Virus record (IMG/VR): IMGVR_UViG_3300030333_007769
Coordinates: 1 to 34,917 of that record
Length of the DNA stretch: 34,917 nucleotides
Direction: 5' to 3' (one strand)
From: a virus
Shown here: positions 21,508 through 28,804 of the stretch, in pieces
How the letters are laid out: every line of letters begins with the position of its first letter
How positions within the stretch are numbered: the stretch's first letter is position 1
Program-made: the position numbers and the translations under genes
The notes under the pieces: generated by a model
Told to the model about the DNA's origin: nothing
The model's input: the letters and a program-made list of their open reading frames with translations, nothing else
Databases searched by the model: none

Positions 21508-21518
21508 TATACTATAAT
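21508..21518 (+). promoter_or_regulatory. TATACT/TATAAT -10-like sequence for uvsY
   Basis: TATACT (21508-21513) and an overlapping TATAAT (21513-21518) lie 8 and 3 nt before the uvsY ATG. The first fits a near-leaderless start. Confidence 0.4.
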
Positions 21519-21521
21519 TAA

Positions 21522-21920
21522 ATGAGTTCTATTATAGATCAATACAATGAAGAGTTAAAAAAGCATTTGGTTATAGATGAACTTAATATAAAAGATGTCC
21601 AATTAGGATTGCCTGGTAAAAAACATCTGTGGGTTGGTAGACTAATTCGTCACAAACAAGAAGTAAATGAATTAAAAACAAAAAAGCATAAATTAATTCA
21701 ACTTTTAACTAAACAAATTCAAGAACAAAGTAATGTAAGATTGTCTGTACCTGCTGCTGAAAAAGTTGCATGGAATATGGACCCCGTTAAAGAAATAAAT
21801 AACAGAATAAGTGACTTGGAACTTGTAATAGAATTTTTAGAAAAGGTAGAAAAAATATTTAACGGTATGAGTTTTGATATAAAAAATATTATTGAAATTC
21901 AAAAATTAGAAACATTATGA
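21522..21920 (+). CDS. uvsY: UvsY-like recombination mediator
   Basis: UvsY helps UvsX load on gp32-coated single-stranded DNA. The 132-residue length (T4 protein 137), the all-helical basic character, and segments such as LVIDELNIKDVQLGLPGKK and LWVGRLIRHKQEVNELK fit the T4-like UvsY family. The neighbours uvsW and gp55 are typical of the same recombination and late-transcription set. Its stop overlaps the next gene by ATGA. No exact signature motif exists, so the call rests on size, pattern and context. Confidence 0.75.
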   Translation: MSSIIDQYNEELKKHLVIDELNIKDVQLGLPGKKHLWVGRLIRHKQEVNELKTKKHKLIQLLTKQIQEQSNVRLSVPAAEKVAWNMDPVKEINNRISDLELVIEFLEKVEKIFNGMSFDIKNIIEIQKLETL

Positions 21921-22399
21921 TAGATATAAGATTAGTTATTTTTGATATAGACGGTGTTTTAACTGATGGTAAAGCTGTTTATGATGATATGGGTAAAGTT
22001 ATATCTAAAACATACAATCAAAAAGATATAACAGCTTTACGAAGATTTAAAAATGAGCTTAATATAAATGCTATATTATTTTCGGGTAGTTTAGATATAA
22101 ATCCTGCTTTTGCTAAAAGACGTAAATTCGATTTTTTTCATGTTAACATAAAAAAGGGTGAAAATAAAAACCAAAAATTAAACGATATATGTTTTACATA
22201 TAACACACCTTCTAGTCAAGTTGCATTTGTTGGTGATGATATTCAAGATTTAGAAATTATGAAAAATGTAGGTTTTGCTTTTTGTCCTCAAGATGCAATT
22301 GCTGAAATAAAAAATGTTTCTTGTATACTACCGGTTAACGGGGGTGATGGAGTTGCTGCACATTTATTTGAATATGTGAGTAATACACTTAAATCATAA
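21917..22399 (+). CDS. KdsC-like HAD phosphatase
   Basis: The 160-residue protein shows HAD motif I FDIDGVLTDG (9-18; D10, D12), a middle segment with FSGS, Lys in the KGENKNQKL region, and motif IV FVGDDIQDLEIM (104-115). It matches the KdsC (3-deoxy-manno-octulosonate 8-phosphate phosphatase) and sialic-acid-type phosphatases, which lack a cap domain and form tetramers. It precedes a nucleotidyltransferase and a glycosyltransferase with overlapping starts, so it may make a KDO-like or nonulosonic sugar. The exact substrate is not determined. Confidence 0.85.
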   Translation: MIDIRLVIFDIDGVLTDGKAVYDDMGKVISKTYNQKDITALRRFKNELNINAILFSGSLDINPAFAKRRKFDFFHVNIKKGENKNQKLNDICFTYNTPSSQVAFVGDDIQDLEIMKNVGFAFCPQDAIAEIKNVSCILPVNGGDGVAAHLFEYVSNTLKS

Positions 22400-23136
22400 T
22401 GATGAATCTTGTAATACCAATGGCAGGCAAAAGTTCTTCCTTTTCTAAGGAAGGTATTAACACCCCAAAACCGTATTTAAAAATTAATGGGTTGTCTATG
22501 GTACACCGAGCTTACCTATCACTCGACCTTGATGAACATATTAATAAAGCATATTTTATAGCTTTAGATGAACACAGAGAAACATATAAAGTAACACAAG
22601 AGATTGAAAAATTTTGTGATAAAGCAGTAACTATTTTCTTACCTGAAATTACTTCCGGACCAGCTGAAACTATTTCTAAATTAGAAGGTATTATACCTGA
22701 TAATGAACCAATGTTACAATCTAATGTTGATCAAGTTTTAGATTGGGAAAGTAGCCGGTTTATTGAATTTTTACACACTAATGAATTAGATGCAGCTTTA
22801 GTTACAATTAACACTGTTGATCCTCATTATAGTTTTGCAAGATATGATAAGAATAGAGTTGCTCTTAATGTAACCGAAAAACAAGTTATTAGTAATGAAG
22901 GTTTAATTGGTACACATTATTGGAAAAAAGCAAGTGACTATTTTCGGTCATATAAAGAAGCAAAAAAACAAGGGTTAACTTATAATGACGAAACTTATGT
23001 ATCACATACATTCAATCCTTTAATTCAAGAAGGTAAAATTGTAAGAGATTACAAATTAAAGCAACACGAAAAACAACATGTTATAGGTAGTCCTAAAGAC
23101 CTCGAAAGATTTTCATTGTTAATTAATTATGAGTGA
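22399..23136 (+). CDS. Sugar-phosphate nucleotidyltransferase-like protein
   Basis: This 245-residue protein has the N-terminal NTP_transferase motif VIPMAGKSSSF (5-15) and TPKPYLKING (22-31), as in the RmlA/GlmU/IspD group, and QSNVDQV, where D marks the metal-binding region. The start shares TAATG with the kdsC-like stop and its end overlaps the next gene by 8 nt. It probably activates a sugar phosphate for the following glycosyltransferase. The nucleotide and sugar cannot be told from sequence. Confidence 0.8.
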   Translation: MMNLVIPMAGKSSSFSKEGINTPKPYLKINGLSMVHRAYLSLDLDEHINKAYFIALDEHRETYKVTQEIEKFCDKAVTIFLPEITSGPAETISKLEGIIPDNEPMLQSNVDQVLDWESSRFIEFLHTNELDAALVTINTVDPHYSFARYDKNRVALNVTEKQVISNEGLIGTHYWKKASDYFRSYKEAKKQGLTYNDETYVSHTFNPLIQEGKIVRDYKLKQHEKQHVIGSPKDLERFSLLINYE

Positions 23137-23929
23137 TATTACATTAGTAATTTTATCGTCGGACCCATATCAACCAATTTTAAAAGTATGGGAAAAATAT
23201 TTCAACAAACATTGGCCTCAATGCCCCTACAAAGTATTATCACCTTGCAACCACAAACATTTTGAATCTGATACTATTGACTTTGTAGTTACTGGTATTG
23301 ACGCAAGAGAAGATGCAACGCATTTTAAACCAATGTTATTGCAAGTTTTAGATAAAGTTGATACAGAATATATTCTTTATATGGTAGAAGACCAAATTTT
23401 GGTTAATGATGTTATTGAGGAAAATTTTATTCATACTATTGATTATATGCGCCGTTTTGACATTTCAAAAGTAAGGTGTTTATCTATGCCGGGTCCTGAT
23501 GAAAGTTTGGAAGTTCAAAGCAGTTTTATGTGTAATAGAGATTTTGGTATTATTAGTAAAGATAATATGTATAGAAATTCATTACAAGCTGCTATTTGGA
23601 GAAAACGAGACTTTGTAGAATTATTAAATAGTAGACAAAATGATTTTTCTGGGTGGGAATTAGAAACTTCAGATGATTTTAGAGATTATTCTAAAAAATG
23701 GAATTACATTGCGTGTAAACAAGGTAAAGGCGGTACATTAATTTCAAGGGAAGAGGGTCAAGGTGACTCCCCGCTTTTACAGTATGTAGAATTAGTAAGG
23801 TGGGGTAAATTTGACAGACATTATATTGATTACTTTAGAGAAATTTTTGACAAAGATAATTTTTCAGTTGATACCCCGGAGTACGAAAAATTTGGTGCTG
23901 GTCTTTCTGCTGACGAATTACCAGCATAA
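23129..23929 (+). CDS. Glycosyltransferase-like protein of surface-glycan type
   Basis: The 266-residue protein contains VEDQIL (86-91) in a position where GT-A enzymes carry metal-binding acids, SLQAAIWRK (151-159) and GWELE (175-179). The SLQ..IW.....WE.E pattern recurs in LPS and capsule glycosyltransferases. It starts inside the preceding nucleotidyltransferase gene, completing a three-gene cassette. The next gene, uvsW, has its own TATAAT box 7 nt before its ATG. No membrane segment is seen. The call is moderately sure; donor and acceptor are unknown. Confidence 0.65.
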   Translation: MSDITLVILSSDPYQPILKVWEKYFNKHWPQCPYKVLSPCNHKHFESDTIDFVVTGIDAREDATHFKPMLLQVLDKVDTEYILYMVEDQILVNDVIEENFIHTIDYMRRFDISKVRCLSMPGPDESLEVQSSFMCNRDFGIISKDNMYRNSLQAAIWRKRDFVELLNSRQNDFSGWELETSDDFRDYSKKWNYIACKQGKGGTLISREEGQGDSPLLQYVELVRWGKFDRHYIDYFREIFDKDNFSVDTPEYEKFGAGLSADELPA

Positions 23930-23952
23930 CTTGAGTACTTAAGTTATTGTTA

Positions 23953-23958
23953 TATAAT
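23953..23958 (+). promoter_or_regulatory. TATAAT box, uvsW promoter
   Basis: TATAAT, then TTCTTTA, then ATG. The start site would fall 1 nt before the ATG. It gives uvsW a promoter separate from the sugar cassette. Confidence 0.45.
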
Positions 23959-23965
23959 TTCTTTA

Positions 23966-25408
23966 ATGGCTAAGTTTAATTACGATAGTAAAAAACGAAA
24001 AGCTACGATTAAGATTGATCAACTAGATTTAGTCAGGGAACATTTCTCTTATCCTAATGAAGGGGCAGTCTTTGCAAGACGTAGGGGAAATTGGTATGTT
24101 CCCCAACGTTCATATATAATCACACCCATGGGTAAGTATGATGTGGGTATGACGTTAGATATAGTTAGGTTTATTAAAAGAGAATTACCTAATGAACCTA
24201 TTGAGCTAGATAATACTATATTAGACGTAATTAAACCTAAAATTGAAGCAGAGAAAGTATCTCTAGCTTTGAACTTACGTGATTATCAAGAAGAAATTGT
24301 AGATGAATGTATGAAATTTGGTAGAGGTGTTGTTGTGCTTGCTACCGCAGGTGGTAAAACACTTACCATGGCTAATTTATTAGAACGCATTTATCAATCT
24401 GTTGATAATAAAGAGACTTGGAAAGCTCTAATTATAGTTCCTGATTTAGGTTTGGTTAATCAAACGTTCAAAGATTTAGAAGATTATAAAGTTAGTTTTA
24501 CTCACGGTAAATGGACTGGTAATAACCCAGTTAACATTGCAGACAATGTTATAATTGCTAACATGGGTATTTTACAAAGTGAAAAAAGTGATATTGACTT
24601 TATTAATTACGTTGATGTATTGATTATAGATGAAGTTCATAAAATAAGAGCTAAAAATAAAATTAATAAAATTGTATCTAAAATTAACACACCAAATAAA
24701 TTCGGCTTTACAGGTACCTTACCTGATAATGATGCTGATATGTGGAATATTTTTGGTAAAATAGGTCCAACCATTTATGAAAAGGGTAGTTATGAGTTAA
24801 GATTAGAACAGTATGTAAGTAATGCTTTAATTCAAATTGTAAAGTTGCATTACTTTAATAAACCTCGTTACTCATCTGAAATAAATGACCCCGGTGAACG
24901 TTATAGACAGGAATTTGAATTCTTATTTACTAATGAGTTTAGAAATAATATAATTAAAAAATTATCTACTGGAGTTAAAAAGAATACTCTTATCTTAGTA
25001 GATTATATAAGACATGGTGAAGAACTTTATAACGTATTAAGTCAAGATAAAAGTAAAAAAGTATATTTTATTCAAGGAGAAGTAGATGTCGAAGAACGTG
25101 ATAAAATTAAAAAGCTTATCGAAAGCAATGATAACATTATTTGTATTGCTATTAGTAAAATATTCAGTACTGGTATCAGTATTAATAATTTACATTATAT
25201 TATCTTTGCTTCTGGAGGTAAAGCAAAAATTAAAATTCTTCAATCAATCGGAAGGGGATTGAGGTTACATAAAAATAAAAAGAAACTTATTATTATAGAT
25301 ATTGCTGATCAATTACGATATAGTACCCAACATTCAGAAAAACGTATAGAATTATACCAGAAGGAAAATATACAAACAAAAGTTGTTGATTTTACCGAGA
25401 ACAGTTGA
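23966..25408 (+). CDS. uvsW: UvsW helicase
   Basis: UvsW is an SF2 helicase that unwinds D-loops, R-loops and stalled forks and drives the switch away from origin replication in T4. The protein has Walker A ATAGGKT (126-132), the DEVH box (222-225), GFTGTLPDN (motif III, about 252-260) and the motif VI-like SIGRGLRLHKNKK. The N-terminal 100 residues form the substrate-recognition domain typical of UvsW. The 480-residue length is close to the T4 protein. It precedes gp55, which shares a late role. Confidence 0.92.
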   Translation: MAKFNYDSKKRKATIKIDQLDLVREHFSYPNEGAVFARRRGNWYVPQRSYIITPMGKYDVGMTLDIVRFIKRELPNEPIELDNTILDVIKPKIEAEKVSLALNLRDYQEEIVDECMKFGRGVVVLATAGGKTLTMANLLERIYQSVDNKETWKALIIVPDLGLVNQTFKDLEDYKVSFTHGKWTGNNPVNIADNVIIANMGILQSEKSDIDFINYVDVLIIDEVHKIRAKNKINKIVSKINTPNKFGFTGTLPDNDADMWNIFGKIGPTIYEKGSYELRLEQYVSNALIQIVKLHYFNKPRYSSEINDPGERYRQEFEFLFTNEFRNNIIKKLSTGVKKNTLILVDYIRHGEELYNVLSQDKSKKVYFIQGEVDVEERDKIKKLIESNDNIICIAISKIFSTGISINNLHYIIFASGGKAKIKILQSIGRGLRLHKNKKKLIIIDIADQLRYSTQHSEKRIELYQKENIQTKVVDFTENS

Positions 25409-25441
25409 TTAGTACGTTCCGTATTTTAAAATCTTTATATA

Positions 25442-25924
25442 ATGCAAGCGAAAAAGCCTAAGAACGGCAAAAAACTAAAACCTAAAAGTAAAGAACATTA
25501 CGTAAATTCTAAAGAGTTTAAAGCAGCTATTGCAGAATATTATAAAACAGGCGTTTGTGCGGACGAATTAGGTGAAATGATTACTAAAATTGCGAACGGT
25601 TTAAGTTACGCTCCTAACTTTATAAATTATTCATATAAAGATGAAATGGTTGGTGATGCAGTAGTTAAAATGTTCACAGCTTTATTCAATAAAAAATTTG
25701 ATATTAATGCAGTAGATAGTAAGGGTAACAAATATAACCCATTTTCGTATTTTACTACTATTGCATTCCACGCATTTATTAATCGCATTAAAAAAGAAAA
25801 GAGACATTTTGACGCTGTTAATGAATATAAAGAGCGTGTTTATGAAGAGATGATTAACACAGGTGAGGCCGAACAAAAGATTTATGTCCGACCTCAATCT
25901 GAAGAAGATTTACACTACGATTAA
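25442..25924 (+). CDS. 55: gp55-like late sigma factor
   Basis: This 160-residue protein matches the gp55 family: a basic N-terminus, ITKIANGLSYAPNFINYSY, DEMVGDAVVKMFTALFNKKFD (residues about 67-88, sigma region 2-like), then NPFSYFTTIAFHAFINRIKKEKR. gp55 directs host RNA polymerase to TATAAATA-type late promoters, and many such boxes are found in this window. Its 3' end overlaps the stop of the facing HtrL-like gene (TTAA), and its terminator lies inside that gene. Confidence 0.9.
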   Translation: MQAKKPKNGKKLKPKSKEHYVNSKEFKAAIAEYYKTGVCADELGEMITKIANGLSYAPNFINYSYKDEMVGDAVVKMFTALFNKKFDINAVDSKGNKYNPFSYFTTIAFHAFINRIKKEKRHFDAVNEYKERVYEEMINTGEAEQKIYVRPQSEEDLHYD

Positions 25925-26937
25925 GCGTATTCTTTAATAATGTTCCAAACTTTATAAAATTGGATCTTCTTCTTTCGTTCTGCATTTTCGGCCCCGTAAC
26001 AAACAAAAGCGGGGTCGTTTTCCCCATCATGAGGCCAATCATCAAAGTGAATAGTAAAATGCTTTCTCTTTTTAAAGTATGCACTTAAAATAATTTCTTC
26101 GGTAAAGAAATCTGTTTCAGGTGGTTCAGTTGCTGCAAGTAGTTTTAAACCCCTTTCATAAAATTCAAACAAGTCATCAAACTCTTTAGGTTGTAACCCG
26201 ATCACACCTCCAACTAGTTGATACTTTATAGAAGTTTCAAGTTCATCAGGTAAACCGTATTCAGTTACTAACATCTCCTTTAATAGTTTTAAATGATGAC
26301 CACTGTACCATAAATTGCTATGTTTAAAATTAAACATACCATGTTCAGTAATAATTTTATCTAGACCCTTTCCAATTTCGGGTGTAAAAATGTTATCTTT
26401 ATTATGCGGGTAATAATGTTTTGGGCTAAAGAAATTATTAATCTCAACCCCACCTTTACTAAACGGTGTTAATGCCCAATGTGTAATGCCTGAATCAATC
26501 CATGCAAAGTTTTCAGTTTCAAAAGGGTTAAGTTCAGAAGCTTCTTTAGTAAAATAAATTTTTCTATGACACAAAATTTCACACCTTGCATGAAAGAACC
26601 CAGGTTCATCTGGATTAGTTTCTCTACGTTTTGCAACTTCTTGCTTTTGCCATTCAATTACTTTCTGTCTGTGGTTGTAAATTAAATCTTTATGTTCGAA
26701 GTCTCCTAACTCTCTTTTAATAATGGTATATTTGTTACCGGTTTCGAGTAAATCTAGATACTTCATAAATCTAGTTACTTTATTAATACCTCTTTCGTCA
26801 CAATAAATGACCATAGGTAAGCCGAAACTCCAAATGTTTTGTAAAGATGAAAAATAATACTGTTCTTGCCAACTACGCCCTCCAAGTTCACCTTCCCTAT
26901 CACTAAAATATATTCCTGTAACTAATGTAGTACTCAT
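25921..26937 (-). CDS. HtrL/YibB-like protein, putative glycosyltransferase (copy 2)
   Basis: This 338-residue paralogue of the gene at 7281-8345 shares TLVTGIYFS, YYFSSLQNI, CEILCHRKIYF (119-129), FAWIDSGITHW (144-154, D148 in the xDxG motif) and YYPHNKDNIFTP. The two differ enough to be old duplicates or separately acquired. It stands alone on the minus strand between gp55 and gp47, a likely insertion. Unusually for this window, ACAGGA lies 8-10 nt before the ATG, a possible ribosome binding site. Confidence 0.75.
   Translation of the reverse strand: MSTTLVTGIYFSDREGELGGRSWQEQYYFSSLQNIWSFGLPMVIYCDERGINKVTRFMKYLDLLETGNKYTIIKRELGDFEHKDLIYNHRQKVIEWQKQEVAKRRETNPDEPGFFHARCEILCHRKIYFTKEASELNPFETENFAWIDSGITHWALTPFSKGGVEINNFFSPKHYYPHNKDNIFTPEIGKGLDKIITEHGMFNFKHSNLWYSGHHLKLLKEMLVTEYGLPDELETSIKYQLVGGVIGLQPKEFDDLFEFYERGLKLLAATEPPETDFFTEEIILSAYFKKRKHFTIHFDDWPHDGENDPAFVCYGAENAERKKKIQFYKVWNIIKEYA
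25989..26021 (+). terminator. Rho-independent terminator of gp55, inside the facing gene
   Basis: CGGCCCCG (25989-25996) pairs with CGGGGTCG (26010-26017), 8 bp with one G-U, loop of 13 nt, then TTTT. It lies about 65 nt past the gp55 stop, within the minus-strand HtrL-like gene. Confidence 0.6.
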
Positions 26938-26951
26938 GGATTTTTTCCTGT

Positions 26952-26957
26952 TATAAT
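26952..26957 (+). promoter_or_regulatory. TATAAT box upstream of the gp47 block
   Basis: TATAAT is 14 nt before the GTG of gp47, in the divergent gap shared with the second HtrL-like gene. It may serve the whole plus-strand block. Confidence 0.4.
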
Positions 26958-26971
26958 ATATTATTAAAAAA

Positions 26972-28030
26972 GTGAAGGATCTCTACTTTAAACAATCTAA
27001 AATATGCTGTATATCCGATATTCATTTAGGTGTTCATCAGAATAATAGCAGTTGGCACAAAATTTTATTAGATTGGGCTAAATGGCTTGATAGCGAATTA
27101 CAGAAAAACAATATTCAAGATATAATGATTTGTGGGGATTTGTTTCATTACAGGGATGAAATAGCTGTAAACAGTCTTCACATAGCTAATGAATTTTTCG
27201 ATATTTTACAATCATATAATATTGTAATGATTACCGGTAATCATGATTGTTATTACAAAGATAACAGTTTAGTAAATTCATTGTCAATTCTTAAAGGTAG
27301 ACCCAATATTCGTATTATTGATAAACTCGAAAGTATTGAAATAGAAAATAATACCGTTACTTTTTGCCCATGGGGTACAAAAATTAATGATGTTGATCCT
27401 AGTGATTTAATTTTTGGTCACTTTGAGTTAGTCAACTTTAAGATGAATAATTTTAAAGTTTGCGATCATGGTGATACACCAGAAAGCCTTCTTAAAAGAA
27501 GCAAAAAAGTTATAACAGGTCATTTTCATCTTAGAGACCATCGTAAATTTGATAATGGTGAAATTCTTTATCTTGGTAACCCGTTTCAAATGGACTTTGG
27601 AGATGCTGGTAGTACTAAAGGTTGGTATGAATTAGATTTAAGCACTCTTCAAACCAAATTTTATACTAATAATATTTCACCCTTACATATAAAATTACCG
27701 TTAAGTGATCTTATTAAACATGACGGGTTAACACCCGAGTTAAAAAAATTAATTAAAGGTAATATTGTAAAATTAGTTGTAGATAAAAATGTAGAACCTG
27801 ATGATTTAGATACAATAGTTACAATGTTAAACACGTTAAAACCTTTTATGTTTAATGTTGATTACGACATAAATTACAATAAATTTTCACTAGACGATAA
27901 ACTTGATTATGAATATTCTGGGGTTGATTATGAAACTGCAATTTCAGAATTTGTTAATATGTTAGATATTAACAATAAGAAAGAGGTAGTTGATTATACA
28001 TTAGATCTATACAGATTATGCAAAATATAG
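26972..28030 (+). CDS. 47: gp47, recombination nuclease subunit (Mre11/SbcD type)
   Basis: gp47 is the nuclease partner of gp46; together they resect DNA ends for recombination-dependent replication. Motifs of the calcineurin-like phosphoesterase are all present: SDIHLG (15-20), GDLFHYRDE (55-63), TGNHDC (88-93), and GHFHLRDH (about 187), each with metal-binding His or Asp. The frame opens at GTG 26972. Its end overlaps the next gene by 13 nt. At 352 residues it is close to the T4 length of 339. Confidence 0.93.
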   Translation: MKDLYFKQSKICCISDIHLGVHQNNSSWHKILLDWAKWLDSELQKNNIQDIMICGDLFHYRDEIAVNSLHIANEFFDILQSYNIVMITGNHDCYYKDNSLVNSLSILKGRPNIRIIDKLESIEIENNTVTFCPWGTKINDVDPSDLIFGHFELVNFKMNNFKVCDHGDTPESLLKRSKKVITGHFHLRDHRKFDNGEILYLGNPFQMDFGDAGSTKGWYELDLSTLQTKFYTNNISPLHIKLPLSDLIKHDGLTPELKKLIKGNIVKLVVDKNVEPDDLDTIVTMLNTLKPFMFNVDYDINYNKFSLDDKLDYEYSGVDYETAISEFVNMLDINNKKEVVDYTLDLYRLCKI

Positions 28031-28779
28031 GTATCATTTTATATACACAGGGTAATAATTACAAGAACTTAACTAAGTGTTTAGAATCATTATCTGATTT
28101 TAAAGACAACATTATGGTTGTATGTGACGGCCAATTACCTCGTTTAGATATTATTAATGATTATAACTGCGTCGAGTTTAGAAAAACGGATCATTTTGCA
28201 GGTTGTGTTAATCACGGTCTTCGTCATTTTATTAAAACCGATGTTGAACACATTTTTATTATTAATGATAATATTATGGTATTAGACTCTGCTGTATTTG
28301 ATGAGTTTATAAAAGTTAATGACTATACCAATCTAGACTTTATTGTAGATGGTAACTCTGATAAAAAACGTCTTACTGTTGAACTAAAAGATGATTATAG
28401 TGTTATGTTAGTTTCAGAGTTTGACGGGTATATTTCTTATCTTAATAAAAACACTGTTAAAAAAGTAGGCTTTCTTGATGAGCGATACAGAACTACTTTT
28501 GAATTATTAGATTATTACAAACGGTCTGCTGATGCAGGGGTAACCACTCCTTTTGGATGGTTTGCAACAGTGGGTGGCATGGATGTAAACATTTATAAAC
28601 AAACTAATTCCCCAAATTTTGAACACAAACAATTTTCTAAAGACGGGGTAGAAGATAGAATTATTAGAGGAATGAAAGTTTTTAAACTTAAGTTTAAAGC
28701 CATGGTTAATGAATTAACTAATATCTTCTCTCAAAAAGATGTGGTCAATAAAATGAAAAATATCGCTAGTAGAAAATAG
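28018..28779 (+). CDS. Glycosyltransferase family 2-like protein, inserted between gp47 and gp46
   Basis: The 253-residue protein begins NIGIILYTQGNNYKNLTKCLESL, the usual start of a GT-A fold, with VVCDG in strand two. The usual DxD is replaced by INDN, so activity is uncertain. YISYLNKNTVKKVGFLDERY follows, as in GT2 enzymes. It overlaps gp47 by 13 nt and splits the conserved gp47-gp46 order. The next gene, gp46, has its own TATAAT box. A glycan role is inference. Confidence 0.65.
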   Translation: MQNIGIILYTQGNNYKNLTKCLESLSDFKDNIMVVCDGQLPRLDIINDYNCVEFRKTDHFAGCVNHGLRHFIKTDVEHIFIINDNIMVLDSAVFDEFIKVNDYTNLDFIVDGNSDKKRLTVELKDDYSVMLVSEFDGYISYLNKNTVKKVGFLDERYRTTFELLDYYKRSADAGVTTPFGWFATVGGMDVNIYKQTNSPNFEHKQFSKDGVEDRIIRGMKVFKLKFKAMVNELTNIFSQKDVVNKMKNIASRK

Positions 28780-28790
28780 TTGTAAACTAT

Positions 28791-28796
28791 TATAAT
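28791..28796 (+). promoter_or_regulatory. TATAAT box, gp46 promoter
   Basis: TATAAT is 8 nt before the gp46 ATG in the 25-nt gap after the inserted gene. It could restore gp46 expression separate from the insertion. Confidence 0.4.
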
Positions 28797-28804
28797 AGTA
28801 ATTA

